From Fodinibacter sp963811825 (GTDB lineage: Bacteria > Actinomycetota > Actinomycetes > Actinomycetales > Dermatophilaceae), in assembly GCA_963811825.1 (NCBI GenBank), contig CAWESS010000023.1, positions 104,149-168,148 on the forward strand: a stretch of 64,000 bases of DNA, read 5' to 3'. The notes under the pieces were generated by a model that had not been told where the DNA came from, made no database searches, and saw nothing but the letters and a program-made list of their open reading frames with translations. This document shows positions 9,179 to 18,431 of the stretch, one piece after another; position 1 is the first letter of the stretch; each line of letters starts with the position of its first letter. The position numbers and the translations under genes are program-made.

Positions 9179-11299
9179 ATGGGCACGTCCGCGCAGTCCC
9201 GGTTGAACCGCACCGACCTGGTGAGGGGGGCCGTCGGCTTCGCCGTGAGTGTCCTCGGGCTCGCGGTCGCGGGGTGGCTCCTGCCCGGGATCGGGTTCGA
9301 CGGGCTCCTGCCCATCGTCCTGGTCGCCATCGTCATGGCGGTCGCCGGGCTGGTGGTGCGGCCGGTTCTCGTGGCCATCGCCACGCCGCTGGGGTGGTTC
9401 GGCGCCCTGGGCCTGGCCCTGCTCGGCCAGGCGGCCCTGGCGTACCTCGCCCTGTCCGTCGTGCCGGGGGTGCGTGTCGACTCCTTCTGGGCGGCCTTCT
9501 GGGCGACGTGGATCGTCGCGATCTGCACCACCTCCGCCACCTGGCTGCTGACGGCCGGGACCAACGACGCCGTGTTCGTCGACCTCGTGCGCCGGGCCCA
9601 GCGGGCCGACCCCGTGCCGGACCCGGACGTGACCGGCATCCTCTTCGTCCAGCTCGACGGCGTTCCCTTCCCCGTCCTGCAGTGGGGTGTCCTCGGAGGC
9701 ACCCTGCCCACGTTGTCGCGCTGGATCCGCAGTGGCAGCCACGACTTCGCGGAGTGGACCCCCACGCTTCCGGCGACGACGCCCGCCAGCCAGATGGGGA
9801 TCCTGCACGGCACGACGGACGGCATCCCCGCGTTTCGGTGGGTCGACCGGGCGACCGGGCGGGTCTTCGTCGCGAACAAGCCGGCGGACGCCGTCGACAT
9901 CGAGGCGCTGCACTCCGACGGTCACGGCCTGCTCGTCGACGGGGGAGTGTCGGTGAGCAACCTGTTCAGCGGCGACGCCCCCCAGGCGTTCGCGACGATG
10001 AGCCGGGTCGGCGCGCTGAAGGGGGACCGCGACGGGCGTCGGCTGTTCAACAAGTACCTCATGCGGCCCGACGGCTTCATCCGCGGCGTCGTGCGCACGG
10101 TCAGCGAGCTGGCGCGCGAGCGGCTGCAGGCCCGCCGGCAGATCCGCCAGGACATGCGCCCGCGCGTGCACCGTGGCTGGAGCTTCGCCGGCGAGCGGGG
10201 GGCCCTGAACGGCGTGCTGCGCGACTTCAACACGATCATGGTCGGGGAGGCGCTCGCCGCGGGGGCACGCAGCATCTACGTCGACTACGTCGACTACGAC
10301 GCGGTCGCCCACCACGCCGGGATCATGCGGCCCGAGTCGCTGGACGCCCTCGTGGGCCTGGATGCCGTGCTCGGGCGCCTCGCGCAGGTCGCCGAGGCAG
10401 CCCCGCGCGACTACCGCATCGTCGTGCTCTCCGACCACGGTCAGTCACAGGGCGAGGTGTTCGCGGACCGCTACGGCGAGAGCCTGTCCGACCTCGTCTC
10501 CCGGCTCGCGGGCACGGGCGTGACCGGCACCGAGGTCAACACGGAGGGGTCGGCCCAGGTGGGCGTGCTCACCGGCGAACAGCCGGCCCTGGTCGCCTCG
10601 GCCCTGCGCGCCGGAAGCTCGTCGACCATGGAACGGGCCAAGGAGGAGGAGGCGCAGGCGCAGGCGGCGATGACGGCTCCTCCGCCGGCCACCCCCGGCG
10701 AGACTCCGGGCGAAGGAGGGACGGAGCAGTCACTGCTCGTCTTCGGTTCCGGGAACCTGGGCCTGGTCTACGCCAGTGGCGAGTCGCACCGGCTCAGCCG
10801 TCACGAGATCGAGGGCCGCTGGCCCGGGCTGCTGACGGGGTTGGCCGGACACGAGGGGGTCTCGTTCGTCGTCGTGGAGACCGGCGACGGGCCGGTGGCG
10901 ATCGGGCCGAGCGGCGAACACCGGCTGCGCGACGGCGTCGTCGTGGGCACCGACCCGCTGACCGCGTTCCGCCCCGAGGCTGCCGCGTTCCTCCTTCGGG
11001 CGTCGTCGATGCCCGAGGCGCCGGACATCGCGGTGAACAGCCTGCTCGACGAGACCACGGGTGAGGTCGCGGCCTTCGAGGGCCTCGTCGGCTGCCACGG
11101 TGGCCTCGGCGGGTGGCAGGACCGCGCCATGCTGGTCTGGCCCAGTGACCTGCCGCGCCCGCCGGGGCGCCTCATCGGTGCGGATGCCGTGCACCGCCAG
11201 CTCGTCGCGTGGCTCGAGCACCTCGGCCAGCGCACGGATCTTCCCCCGGCTCGGCAGCGGCCCTACGCGGCGGCGGCGGACCCCGGGGCCACGGCCTGA
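9179..11299 (+). CDS. Membrane-anchored alkaline-phosphatase-superfamily phosphodiesterase
   Basis: This 706-residue fusion has an N-terminal block of four hydrophobic helices (residues about 15-140, phage-holin-4/Mmp-like) followed by a type I phosphodiesterase / alkaline phosphatase domain. The catalytic parts I can see are the metal-binding FVQLDGVPFPVLQ, the nucleophile region TPTLPATTPASQMGILHGT, YVDYVDYDAVAHHAG and VVLSDHGQSQGEVF. This architecture is common in actinomycetes, but its substrate is not established; a lipid or nucleotide phosphodiester is plausible. The start ATG 9179 has AGGAGG 6 nt upstream. The region around residues 470-530 (Ala/Pro/Glu-rich) looks like a linker inserted in the catalytic domain. 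Confidence 0.82.
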   Translation: MGTSAQSRLNRTDLVRGAVGFAVSVLGLAVAGWLLPGIGFDGLLPIVLVAIVMAVAGLVVRPVLVAIATPLGWFGALGLALLGQAALAYLALSVVPGVRVDSFWAAFWATWIVAICTTSATWLLTAGTNDAVFVDLVRRAQRADPVPDPDVTGILFVQLDGVPFPVLQWGVLGGTLPTLSRWIRSGSHDFAEWTPTLPATTPASQMGILHGTTDGIPAFRWVDRATGRVFVANKPADAVDIEALHSDGHGLLVDGGVSVSNLFSGDAPQAFATMSRVGALKGDRDGRRLFNKYLMRPDGFIRGVVRTVSELARERLQARRQIRQDMRPRVHRGWSFAGERGALNGVLRDFNTIMVGEALAAGARSIYVDYVDYDAVAHHAGIMRPESLDALVGLDAVLGRLAQVAEAAPRDYRIVVLSDHGQSQGEVFADRYGESLSDLVSRLAGTGVTGTEVNTEGSAQVGVLTGEQPALVASALRAGSSSTMERAKEEEAQAQAAMTAPPPATPGETPGEGGTEQSLLVFGSGNLGLVYASGESHRLSRHEIEGRWPGLLTGLAGHEGVSFVVVETGDGPVAIGPSGEHRLRDGVVVGTDPLTAFRPEAAAFLLRASSMPEAPDIAVNSLLDETTGEVAAFEGLVGCHGGLGGWQDRAMLVWPSDLPRPPGRLIGADAVHRQLVAWLEHLGQRTDLPPARQRPYAAAADPGATA

Positions 11300-11703
11300 C
11301 GGCCGCCGGTATCAGGAGCGCCACCAACTACTCCTCCCCCCTACGGCGACCGACGGGTCGGGCGTGGCGCTGCACCCGGGCCTCGACCCGGCCGAGGTTC
11401 GCGCGCAGGCCCTCGCGGCCCTCGCCTCGACCGACGTCACCCACGGCGATCGTCCACGACCCGGTGCGCCTCACCGCCGCCGCGCGCCCGCTCGACACCC
11501 ACGCCCGAAACCGACTCGACGAGACGTGAAGAAGTTTCTGATGACTGCTGACACGCACGGGCCCGGGGTCGAGTGGTTGGCCGACCGCTGGGGGCGACCG
11601 GCTACCGAGCTGCACCCACCCCGGGCGAACGCTTCGGTTCGCGTCTGGCCGAGATCCTTCGGGATGCCGCGCAGCGCGTTCGCGACGCTGACTGAGCTGG
11701 CCG
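11300..11703. other. 404-bp stretch without a convincing gene
   Basis: This lies between two convergent genes (the phosphodiesterase and the DUF7144-like membrane protein). Open frames cross it on both strands, for example one reading DPAEVRAQALAALASTDVTH and another with GTG 11526, but none has a good ribosome site or a recognisable domain. It may hold a worn gene remnant. I see no clear terminator hairpin. Confidence 0.4.
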
Positions 11704-12147
11704 TCAGTCCAGCGGGATCTCGGCGAGCCTGCGGTTCTGGCTGATGACCTGGCAGAGGGCCCAGATGATGGCCACGCTGAACCCGATCGCGGCCAACGGC
11801 CACGAACTGGACTGCGGGATGAACAGGAAGTTCGCCACGGCGACGACGACGGCGATGACCAGGCCCGCGACGAGACCCCACGTCCGACTGGTGATGACCG
11901 CACCGCCGACGACCATCGCTGCCACCGCGATGAGCATGTGGACCCAACCCCAGGTCGTCAGGTCGAACGCGAACAGGTAGTTGGGCGCACTGACGTAGAG
12001 ATCGTCACTGAGCACTGCGGAAAAGCCTTGGAGGAACTCGACGATCCCCGCCCAGAACAACATGACACCTGCGAACAGCGAAAGCCCTCCGGCCCACTGT
12101 GCCTTGGGCCCGTCGATGATCGCCTGACGCTTCGCGAGATCTGACAC
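11704..12147 (-). CDS. Small four-helix membrane protein (DUF7144-like)
   Basis: The 147-residue product has four hydrophobic helices: LSLFAGVMLFWAGIVEFLQG, WGWVHMLIAVAAMVVGGAVI, GLVAGLVIAVVVAVANFLFI and PLAAIGFSVAIIWALCQVI. The pattern (helix, short loop with DLTTWGWVH, three further helices) matches a common actinobacterial family of unknown role. The GTG start at 12147 is preceded by AGAGGGAG. It stands alone, convergent with the phosphodiesterase and divergent from the ole cluster. Confidence 0.72.
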   Translation of the reverse strand: MSDLAKRQAIIDGPKAQWAGGLSLFAGVMLFWAGIVEFLQGFSAVLSDDLYVSAPNYLFAFDLTTWGWVHMLIAVAAMVVGGAVITSRTWGLVAGLVIAVVVAVANFLFIPQSSSWPLAAIGFSVAIIWALCQVISQNRRLAEIPLD

Positions 12148-12594
12148 GGCTGGCTCCCTCTGGTCGATGAACCTCTCCTGCCAACCTACGGATCGTCGCT
12201 GGTGCCGGCCTCACCCCCGCCGGATGACTCGCGGTGGGTCGCGTCATCATCTCCGCCGTCGGAATCGCTGGCCCGTCCTACGGCGGACGTTCGCGTCCTT
12301 GTCGAAGAACCCGTCAGTACGCCAGGCCTAGGTTTGTCCAGACGCCGGGCATCCAAACAGGAGGTGATGGAAATCGCGGCAGGGCCCGACAACGGGAAGC
12401 GACGAGTGCAGGGCCACGGCGCCGTTGGTGAGCCGTGCTCACAGCCTGTCCCGCAGATGTCCGTGTGACACATGGGTCCACTTGGACTCTTCGGCGGTGC
12501 CCTGAAGACGTTCATGCAAGCTTGTTGCCCTTGGCGCAGGAAGGTACGACCTACGATGGCGGTCGTCCACCGCGGCACGAACAGGAGCATCTGC
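12148..12594. other. 447-bp non-coding stretch upstream of oleA
   Basis: This is divergent intergenic DNA between the small membrane protein and oleA. It should carry promoters for both. A short inverted repeat GTGAGC-CGT-GCTCAC sits near 12429, a possible operator. No frame in it shows coding signs. I cannot place a sigma-70 promoter with confidence. Confidence 0.4.
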
Positions 12595-13620
12595 GTGACC
12601 CTCAACTCCACCCACCGCTACACCAACACCGCCGTCCTCGCGATCGAGCGGGTCGAGGCACCAGTGGTCGTGACGTCGGACGAGTTGGACGAGCGCCTGG
12701 CCGACGTCTACGCGCGGACCAAGATGCGCGGCGGGATGCTCCAGGGCGTCGTCGGCATCCACGAGCGCCGCCGTTGGTCAGAGGGCCAGTCCTTCACCGA
12801 AGGTGCCATCGCCGCCGGTCGGGCCGCCCTCAGCGCCAGCGGGGTGGCCTCGGCCGACGTCGGCCTGATGATCAACACCTCGCTGAGCCGCGAGTGGCTC
12901 GAGCCGTCCACGGCGGTCTTCATCCATGACGCCCTGGGGATGCCGCCCTCGTGCCAGAACTTCGACGTGACCAACGCGTGTCTGGGCTTCATCAACGGCA
13001 TCGAGATCGCCGCGGCCATGATCGACTCGGGCGTGGTCGACCACGCCCTGGTCGTCGACGCCGAGGACTCGACACCGGTGCAGGAGGCCACCATCGCCCG
13101 GCTCTCCGCGGAGAGCGACTCCTCGCGCGACGTGATCTCCGAGTTCGCGGCGCTCACCCTCGGGTCCGGTGCGGCTGCGATGGTGCTGGGTCGCGCCGAC
13201 TGGCACCCCAAGGGTCACCGGGTCGTCACCGCCGTGAGCCGCGCGGCCACCGAGCACCACGCGTTGTGCGTCGGGAGCAACGAGATGATGATCACCGACC
13301 TCAAGGGCCTGCTGGCCGCCGGGTTGGACCTGTCCGCGGACCTGTGGTCCGACGCCGCGAAGGAGTTCGGGTGGGACGAGGGGATGGACCGCTACTTCGT
13401 TCACCAGATCTCCCAGGTGCACACCGAGGCGATCTGCGCGCGCCTGGGCATCGACCCTGACCGCGTGCCGCGCACCTTCCCGACCTTCGGCAACATCGGG
13501 CCCTGCTCGGTGCCGTTCACGATGGCGGGGGCCACTGACGGCCTTGAGGCCGGCGACCGGGTGCTGCTCATGGGCATCGGGTCGGGGCTGAACGCCTGCG
13601 CCCTCGAGATCACGTGGTGA
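12595..13620 (+). CDS. oleA: OleA: thiolase-fold acyl-CoA condensing enzyme for olefin synthesis
   Basis: The protein has 341 residues, the usual length of OleA. It is a KAS III/thiolase-superfamily enzyme that joins two fatty acyl-CoA molecules head to head to give a beta-keto acid. The nucleophile is Cys129 in FDVTNACLGFINGI; the histidine and asparagine of the triad lie in RYFVHQISQVH and TFPTFGNIGPCSVPFTMAG. FabH-like enzymes share this fold, but the adjoining oleBC and oleD identify it as OleA. The GTG start at 12595 has CAGGAG upstream. Its stop overlaps the oleBC start (GTGGTGA), so the cluster is translationally coupled. Confidence 0.9.
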   Translation: MTLNSTHRYTNTAVLAIERVEAPVVVTSDELDERLADVYARTKMRGGMLQGVVGIHERRRWSEGQSFTEGAIAAGRAALSASGVASADVGLMINTSLSREWLEPSTAVFIHDALGMPPSCQNFDVTNACLGFINGIEIAAAMIDSGVVDHALVVDAEDSTPVQEATIARLSAESDSSRDVISEFAALTLGSGAAAMVLGRADWHPKGHRVVTAVSRAATEHHALCVGSNEMMITDLKGLLAAGLDLSADLWSDAAKEFGWDEGMDRYFVHQISQVHTEAICARLGIDPDRVPRTFPTFGNIGPCSVPFTMAGATDGLEAGDRVLLMGIGSGLNACALEITW

Positions 13621-16220
13621 CGGCGAGCCCCACCAACGGCTGGCCCGCGGCGGTCGGCGACGCACCTGACCTGTCGGGCCTGCCCGGGCTCGACCTGTCG
13701 TGGTCGCGCACGGTGACCGTCCCGGACCGAGAAGGGGTCCCGCGCACCTGGCATCTGCTCGACAACGGTGCCGAGCCGGTGCACGGCACGGTGCTGTGCG
13801 TGCACGGCAACCCGACCTGGTCCTATCTGTGGCGCGGCCTGCTGGCTGCGGCCCCGCGCGGTTGGCGCGTGGTCGCACCGGATCACCTCGGGATGGGCTT
13901 TTCCGAGCGAACAGCGCAGGCGCGGAGTGTCGACCAGCGGATCGACGACCTCGGCACCCTCACCGCAGCCCTCGGGATCGAGGGCCCGGTCGTCACCGTC
14001 GGGCACGACTGGGGGGGCATCATCTCGCTCGGCTGGGCGCTGGCGCACCGCGAGCAGCTGCTCGGCGTCGTGCTGGCCAACACCGCGGTGGCCCAGCCCC
14101 CCGGGGACCACGGACCCCCGCTGATCCGTCTGGCCCACCTGCCCGGCATCCGCCCGTTCGGCTGCGTCGCCACGCCCCTCTTCGTCCGCGGGACCAGCGC
14201 ACTGTCGTGGCCCGCCCTCCCACGCGAGGTGCGCGACGCTCTCGCGCTGCCCTACGGCACCGCGGATCGACGAAAGGCCGTCGGTGACTTCGTCGCCGAC
14301 ATCCCGTTCTCCCCGGGCCACCGTTCCTACGACACCGTCGCCGAGCTGGCCGAAGGGGTGCGTGGGCTCGACGCGCCCACGCTGATGCTCTGGGGTCCGC
14401 GCGACCCCGTCTTCGGTGAGCGGTATCTCGCCGACCTGCAAGATCGGCTCCCCCACGCCCGGCTGCACCGTTTCGAGGGAGCCTCCCACCTCGTCACCGA
14501 GGACGCACCGCAGTACGCGGATGCCGTGGCCTCCTGGCTGGGCGACCTGACGTCCGTAGCTCCGCACGTGCCACTCACCTCCACGCCCACCAACGTCAGC
14601 GAGGAGACGCTGTGGTCCGCGCTCGAGCGCCGCGCGCAGGACCCCAGCCCGGTGATGTCGGTCGCCGGCAGCGTGGTGAGCTGGCAGTCGATGGCCGTGC
14701 GGGTCAAAGAGCTTGCCGCGGGGATGGCCGCGGCCGGCATCCGCCCCGGTGACCGGGTCGGACTCCTGGTCGAACCCTCGGCCGACCTCACCGCGGTGGT
14801 GTACGCGGTGTGGCGCGCCGGTGCCGTCGTGGTGGTCGCCGACAAGGGGCTCGGCTTCGCCGGCATGCGCCGCGCCCTGCGCGGCGCCGCGCTCGACCAC
14901 GTCGTGGCGGGTCGGCCCGGCCTGGTCGCCGCCCGCGTGATGGGACTGCCGGGCTCGCGGATCGCGGTCCGGCCCCTGGCGGGAGCGGTCCGCCGAACGC
15001 TGGGGGTCACCCACGACCTCGACACCCTGGCGCGGCGTGGGCGGCACACACCCCTCCCCGCGGAGCCCGGGGCCGACGCCGACTGCGCGGTGGTCTTCAC
15101 CTCCGGAGCGACCGGGCCGGCCAAGGGGGTCGTCTACCGCCACCGGCAGGTGCGCGCGCAGGTCGACCTGGTCTTGGCTACGTACGACCTGCAGCCGGAC
15201 GACACCTTCGTCGCGGCGTTCGCGCCCTTCTCCATCCTCGGCCCCGCCCTCGGTCTCGGCTCGTCCGTGCCAGACATCGACGTCACCGCCCCGCAGACCC
15301 TGACGGCCGCCCTGTTGGCCGACGCGGTCGCCGCCGTCGATGCCCGCATCGTCTTCGCGTCGCCGGCCGCGCTGCGCCGAGTCGTGGACACCAAGGACCG
15401 ACTCCGCCCGGCCCAGCGAGACGCACTCTGCGGGGTCCGGCTGCTCATGTCGGCCGGCGCGCCCGTGCCCGCCACCCTGCTGGCGTCGGTGGGCGAGGTC
15501 CTCCCAGGAGCGAGCCTGCACACGCCCTACGGCATGACGGAGGTCCTACCGGTCACCGACGTCTCGCTCGAGGAGATCCGCGCGGCGGGTCCGGACGAGG
15601 GCGTGTGCGTGGGCCGTCCGCTGCCGGGGGTCGAGGTGTCGCTGGCACCTCTGCCGGGCTCCGAGGGTGGTGACGAGCTCAGTTCTTCGCCCGACGTGAC
15701 GGGCGAGATCTGCGTGCGGGCCGCGCACGTGAAGGACCGCTACGACGCACTCTGGATGACGGAACGGTCGGCCTCACGGCATCCGGGCTGGCACCACACC
15801 GGTGACGTCGGCCACCTCGACGACGAGGGACGGCTCTGGGTCGAGGGCCGGCTCGCCCACGTGGTGCACACCGCCGACGGCGCAGTGACACCAGTCGGCG
15901 TCGAGCAGCGCGTCGAGGCCGTTGATGGCGTGGGCGCCGCAGCCGCGGTCGGGGTCGGCCCGATCGGGGCGCAGGTGCTCGTGGTGGTGGCCGTGCCCGA
16001 CTCGGCCGGGTCACGGCATCCACGGGTGCCCGGCTCGCTCGGGCTGCGGCCATCCGGTCCCGACCTGGCGCAGGCCGTGCGGAGCGTTGCGGGGACTCCC
16101 GTCGCCGCCGTGCTCACCGCCGACCGGCTGCCGCTCGACATCCGCCACGCCTCCAAGGTGGATCGCTTCGAGGTCGCCCGACAGGCCGCCCGTCTACTCG
16201 CCGGTCGAGGTGGCTCGTGA
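13614..16220 (+). CDS. oleBC: OleBC fusion: beta-lactone decarboxylase plus beta-lactone synthetase
   Basis: This 868-residue protein fuses two olefin enzymes. Residues about 1-310 are an alpha/beta hydrolase of the haloalkane-dehalogenase type (OleB) with VHGNPTWSYLW at 63-73 and nucleophile Asp132 in VGHDWGGIISLGW. Residues about 335-868 are an AMP-binding enzyme (OleC) with TSGATGPAKGVVYRH, TPYGMTEVLPVTDVS and HHTGDVGHLDDEGRLW. OleC makes a beta-lactone from the beta-hydroxy acid produced by OleD, and OleB removes CO2 to leave a long-chain internal alkene. Fused OleBC is known from Micrococcus-type actinobacteria. The start could be GTG 13614 or 13617; both overlap the oleA stop. Confidence 0.92.
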   Translation: MVTASPTNGWPAAVGDAPDLSGLPGLDLSWSRTVTVPDREGVPRTWHLLDNGAEPVHGTVLCVHGNPTWSYLWRGLLAAAPRGWRVVAPDHLGMGFSERTAQARSVDQRIDDLGTLTAALGIEGPVVTVGHDWGGIISLGWALAHREQLLGVVLANTAVAQPPGDHGPPLIRLAHLPGIRPFGCVATPLFVRGTSALSWPALPREVRDALALPYGTADRRKAVGDFVADIPFSPGHRSYDTVAELAEGVRGLDAPTLMLWGPRDPVFGERYLADLQDRLPHARLHRFEGASHLVTEDAPQYADAVASWLGDLTSVAPHVPLTSTPTNVSEETLWSALERRAQDPSPVMSVAGSVVSWQSMAVRVKELAAGMAAAGIRPGDRVGLLVEPSADLTAVVYAVWRAGAVVVVADKGLGFAGMRRALRGAALDHVVAGRPGLVAARVMGLPGSRIAVRPLAGAVRRTLGVTHDLDTLARRGRHTPLPAEPGADADCAVVFTSGATGPAKGVVYRHRQVRAQVDLVLATYDLQPDDTFVAAFAPFSILGPALGLGSSVPDIDVTAPQTLTAALLADAVAAVDARIVFASPAALRRVVDTKDRLRPAQRDALCGVRLLMSAGAPVPATLLASVGEVLPGASLHTPYGMTEVLPVTDVSLEEIRAAGPDEGVCVGRPLPGVEVSLAPLPGSEGGDELSSSPDVTGEICVRAAHVKDRYDALWMTERSASRHPGWHHTGDVGHLDDEGRLWVEGRLAHVVHTADGAVTPVGVEQRVEAVDGVGAAAAVGVGPIGAQVLVVVAVPDSAGSRHPRVPGSLGLRPSGPDLAQAVRSVAGTPVAAVLTADRLPLDIRHASKVDRFEVARQAARLLAGRGGS

Positions 16221-16230
16221 GGCACGCCTG

Positions 16231-17274
16231 GTGAGGGTCCTGGTGACCGGGGCCTCTGGGCTTCTCGGGCGCAGCACCGCCACCCTGCTCGCAGAGCGTG
16301 GTGACGAGGTCACCGTGCTGCAACGTCGGACGTCAGGCATCGACTGCCGCGAGGTGCTGGGCGACGTGGCCGACGCCGACGTCGTCCGCCGCGCGGTCCG
16401 CGGGCAGGATGCTGTGCTGCACCTAGCGGCGAAGGTCGACGTGGTCGGGCCGCTTGCGGACTACGTCCGCACCAACGTGGAAGGCACCCGCACCATCGTC
16501 GACGCCTGTCGAACGCAGGGGGTGGGCCGGTTGGTGCAGGTGTCCTCGCCGTCGGTGGCCCATGCCGGTCGACCCCTGTGCGGCGCCGCGGCGGAGCCTG
16601 CCGACCCCCGCGCTGCCCGGGGCCACTACGCACGGACCAAGGCCCAGTCCGAGCTCCTCGCGCTGGCCGCCGACTCCGCCGAACTCGCGGTGCTCGCTGT
16701 GCGACCTCATCTGGTGTGGGGCCCAGGTGACACCCAGCTCGTGGCGCGACTGGTCTCGCGGGCCCGGTCGGGAAGGCTGCTCGTGCTCGGCACCGGTGCA
16801 GCGCTCATCGACACCACCTACGTCGCGGATGCGGTGGATGCTCTGGTTGCGGCAGTCGATGCCTGCGGGCCCGATGCTCACGGCGAGCCTCTCGTCGTCA
16901 GTGGGGGTGAGCCCCGCACGGTGCTCGAGATCCTCGACCGGGTCTGCCGGGCGGCGGGGGAACCGCCCCCACGTCGGCACGTGCCCCAGGCGTTGGGCCT
17001 CCTGGCGGGCTCGGTCGCCGATGCGGTCTGGGCGAGGACCGGACGCACCGACACCCCTCCGATAACTCGGTTCCTCGCCGAGCAACTGACCACCGCGCAT
17101 TGGTTCGACCAGCGTCGCACCCGTACCCTGCTCCAATGGTCGCCCCGGGTCGGGTTGGACGCCGGGTTCGAGCGACTGCGTCGCTGGTATGACGGGGGAC
17201 TGCCCCAACGCGTTGCGCCACTGACCGACGCCCAACGATTCCAGCGAGTCGACCGCGAGCCCTCCCTGCCGTGA
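16231..17274 (+). CDS. oleD: OleD: NADPH-dependent 2-alkyl-3-ketoacid reductase
   Basis: This is an extended short-chain dehydrogenase of 347 residues resembling 3-beta-hydroxysteroid dehydrogenase. The nucleotide motif VTGASGLLG is at 5-13, the catalytic serines are in VQVSSPSVAH, and the Tyr-Lys pair is in HYARTKAQSE (Tyr133, Lys137). It reduces the beta-keto acid made by OleA, before OleC and OleB act. I start it at GTG 16231, 10 bases after the oleBC stop; an in-frame GTG at 16210 would overlap oleBC. It is the last clear gene of the ole operon. Confidence 0.88.
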   Translation: MRVLVTGASGLLGRSTATLLAERGDEVTVLQRRTSGIDCREVLGDVADADVVRRAVRGQDAVLHLAAKVDVVGPLADYVRTNVEGTRTIVDACRTQGVGRLVQVSSPSVAHAGRPLCGAAAEPADPRAARGHYARTKAQSELLALAADSAELAVLAVRPHLVWGPGDTQLVARLVSRARSGRLLVLGTGAALIDTTYVADAVDALVAAVDACGPDAHGEPLVVSGGEPRTVLEILDRVCRAAGEPPPRRHVPQALGLLAGSVADAVWARTGRTDTPPITRFLAEQLTTAHWFDQRRTRTLLQWSPRVGLDAGFERLRRWYDGGLPQRVAPLTDAQRFQRVDREPSLP

Positions 17275-17736
17275 AGCCCGATCGACGGCGACTCCCACAC
17301 CTACCTACTGCGCTGCCCGGCCGACGGCGGAGCCTGCCAGCGCGTCGCCGACCTCGGCCCAGACACCACCTCGCCGGACTCTGCTCCGCCCTACCCCGAC
17401 CGGGTCCGCAACTGGGATTCGCCCGCGACCCGGAATCCCAGTAGATCCACCCCACTCACGCCGAGGCAGTCGACCCGACGACCCCCAAGCGTCATCCGTG
17501 CCAGATTCGACCGCGTCACTGCGCCCACCAGGGGACAGGTGGCTGACCCCCGGGAAGCTCGGCGCCCGTCTCGATGTGCCCGGCCCGTCGGCCGGGGGAG
17601 GAAGTGCCCGGCTGAGACACCCAGGGCCACTGGGACCGTAGGTCCAGACATTCGGGGGGCGCGGACCTGCCCCGAGTGCGACAGCCCACTCCCAGGGAAG
17701 GGCGCTGAGCCGCAGCGAGGGCGGTAGGTTGCACTC
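17275..17736. other. 462-bp stretch downstream of oleD; open but unassigned frame
   Basis: After the oleD stop the same frame stays open to about 17727 and reads DGDSHTYLLRCPADGGACQR near the start, which looks protein-like. It then turns into arginine/proline-rich translation typical of random high-GC sequence. There is no ribosome site or start at its beginning. It could be the tail of a lost gene. The 3' part must contain the promoter of the ANTAR gene at 17737. Confidence 0.4.
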
Positions 17737-18228
17737 ATGGATGCAGGTCAGGCGGTTGGCGACACCGACGTGCAAGGACAGATCGAGGTCCTGCGGTCTC
17801 GCGCGGACGACGCCGAGGTACGCGCTGATGAGAGTCAGGCGCGCGCCGACAAAGCGGAGTTGCGCGCTGATGACAGCGACGCCCGGGCCGATGCGGCACA
17901 AAGCCGCAGCGACGCCGCACAAGCCTTGTCCGAATATGACCGCGCCAGAATCGCCGCCGTTGAGGGGCGTCTGGACGTCCACGACGAGCTCATCGCAGAG
18001 CTTCAGGCTGAAGGGCTCATCAGCACCCAGCAAGCGGCGCACCTTGAGGTCGCTCTGAAGACCGCCCGCACCATCGGTGCCGCGGTTGGGATTCTGATGA
18101 CCCACTACCGCGTCACCGAGGTCGATGCCTTCAAGCTGTTGAGGAAAGTGAGCATGGACGGCAACCGCAAGCTGCGGCTCGTCGCCGAAGAAGTCGTCCG
18201 CACGGGTGAGATCTCTCAGTCCCGCTAG
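17737..18228 (+). CDS. Coiled-coil ANTAR-domain RNA-binding regulator
   Basis: The protein has 163 residues. Residues 22-63 are six back-to-back heptads that each begin R-A/S-D (RADDAEV, RADESQA, RADKAEL, RADDSDA, RADAAQS, RSDAAQA), predicting a charged coiled coil. Residues about 100-158 form an ANTAR domain (AVGILMTHYRVTEVDAFKLL, then SMDGNRKLRLVAEEV). ANTAR proteins dimerise and bind paired RNA hairpins to prevent early termination. Most carry GAF, PAS or receiver sensors; this one carries only the coiled coil, so oligomerisation or a partner protein may provide control. The start is ATG 17737. Confidence 0.85.
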   Translation: MDAGQAVGDTDVQGQIEVLRSRADDAEVRADESQARADKAELRADDSDARADAAQSRSDAAQALSEYDRARIAAVEGRLDVHDELIAELQAEGLISTQQAAHLEVALKTARTIGAAVGILMTHYRVTEVDAFKLLRKVSMDGNRKLRLVAEEVVRTGEISQSR

Positions 18229-18431
18229 GCGCTACCTGTCGGACCACAGTGCCCCAGACTGACGCGGACAAGGAGGGGTGGGCGCGCGAACTCGCCGAAG
18301 AGGGTTGGCGTATGTAGACCCAGGCCTTGGCTTTTGGGTCGAGGTGAGGCCCCCGGCTGGCGCGTGACCAGGAGGGACCAGGGCAACCAGTGCCCTTGCG
18401 TTTCGAAGGAGAGTAGGGGTAGGGATCTCTC
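18229..18431. other. Intergenic region after the ANTAR gene
   Basis: No gene is seen. The end of the stretch has GGAGAGTAGGGGTAGGG, a purine-rich run that could serve as the ribosome site of the small frame at 18432. Confidence 0.3.

Noticed and set aside
11526..11744. Small gene from GTG 11526 (VKKFLMTADTHGPG)
   Set aside because: The start is attractive, but the rest is Arg/Pro-rich, lacks a ribosome site and runs into the convergent membrane-protein gene.
13401..15521. 706-aa open frame on the minus strand
   Set aside because: Fully antisense to oleA/oleBC with low-complexity composition; shadow frame.
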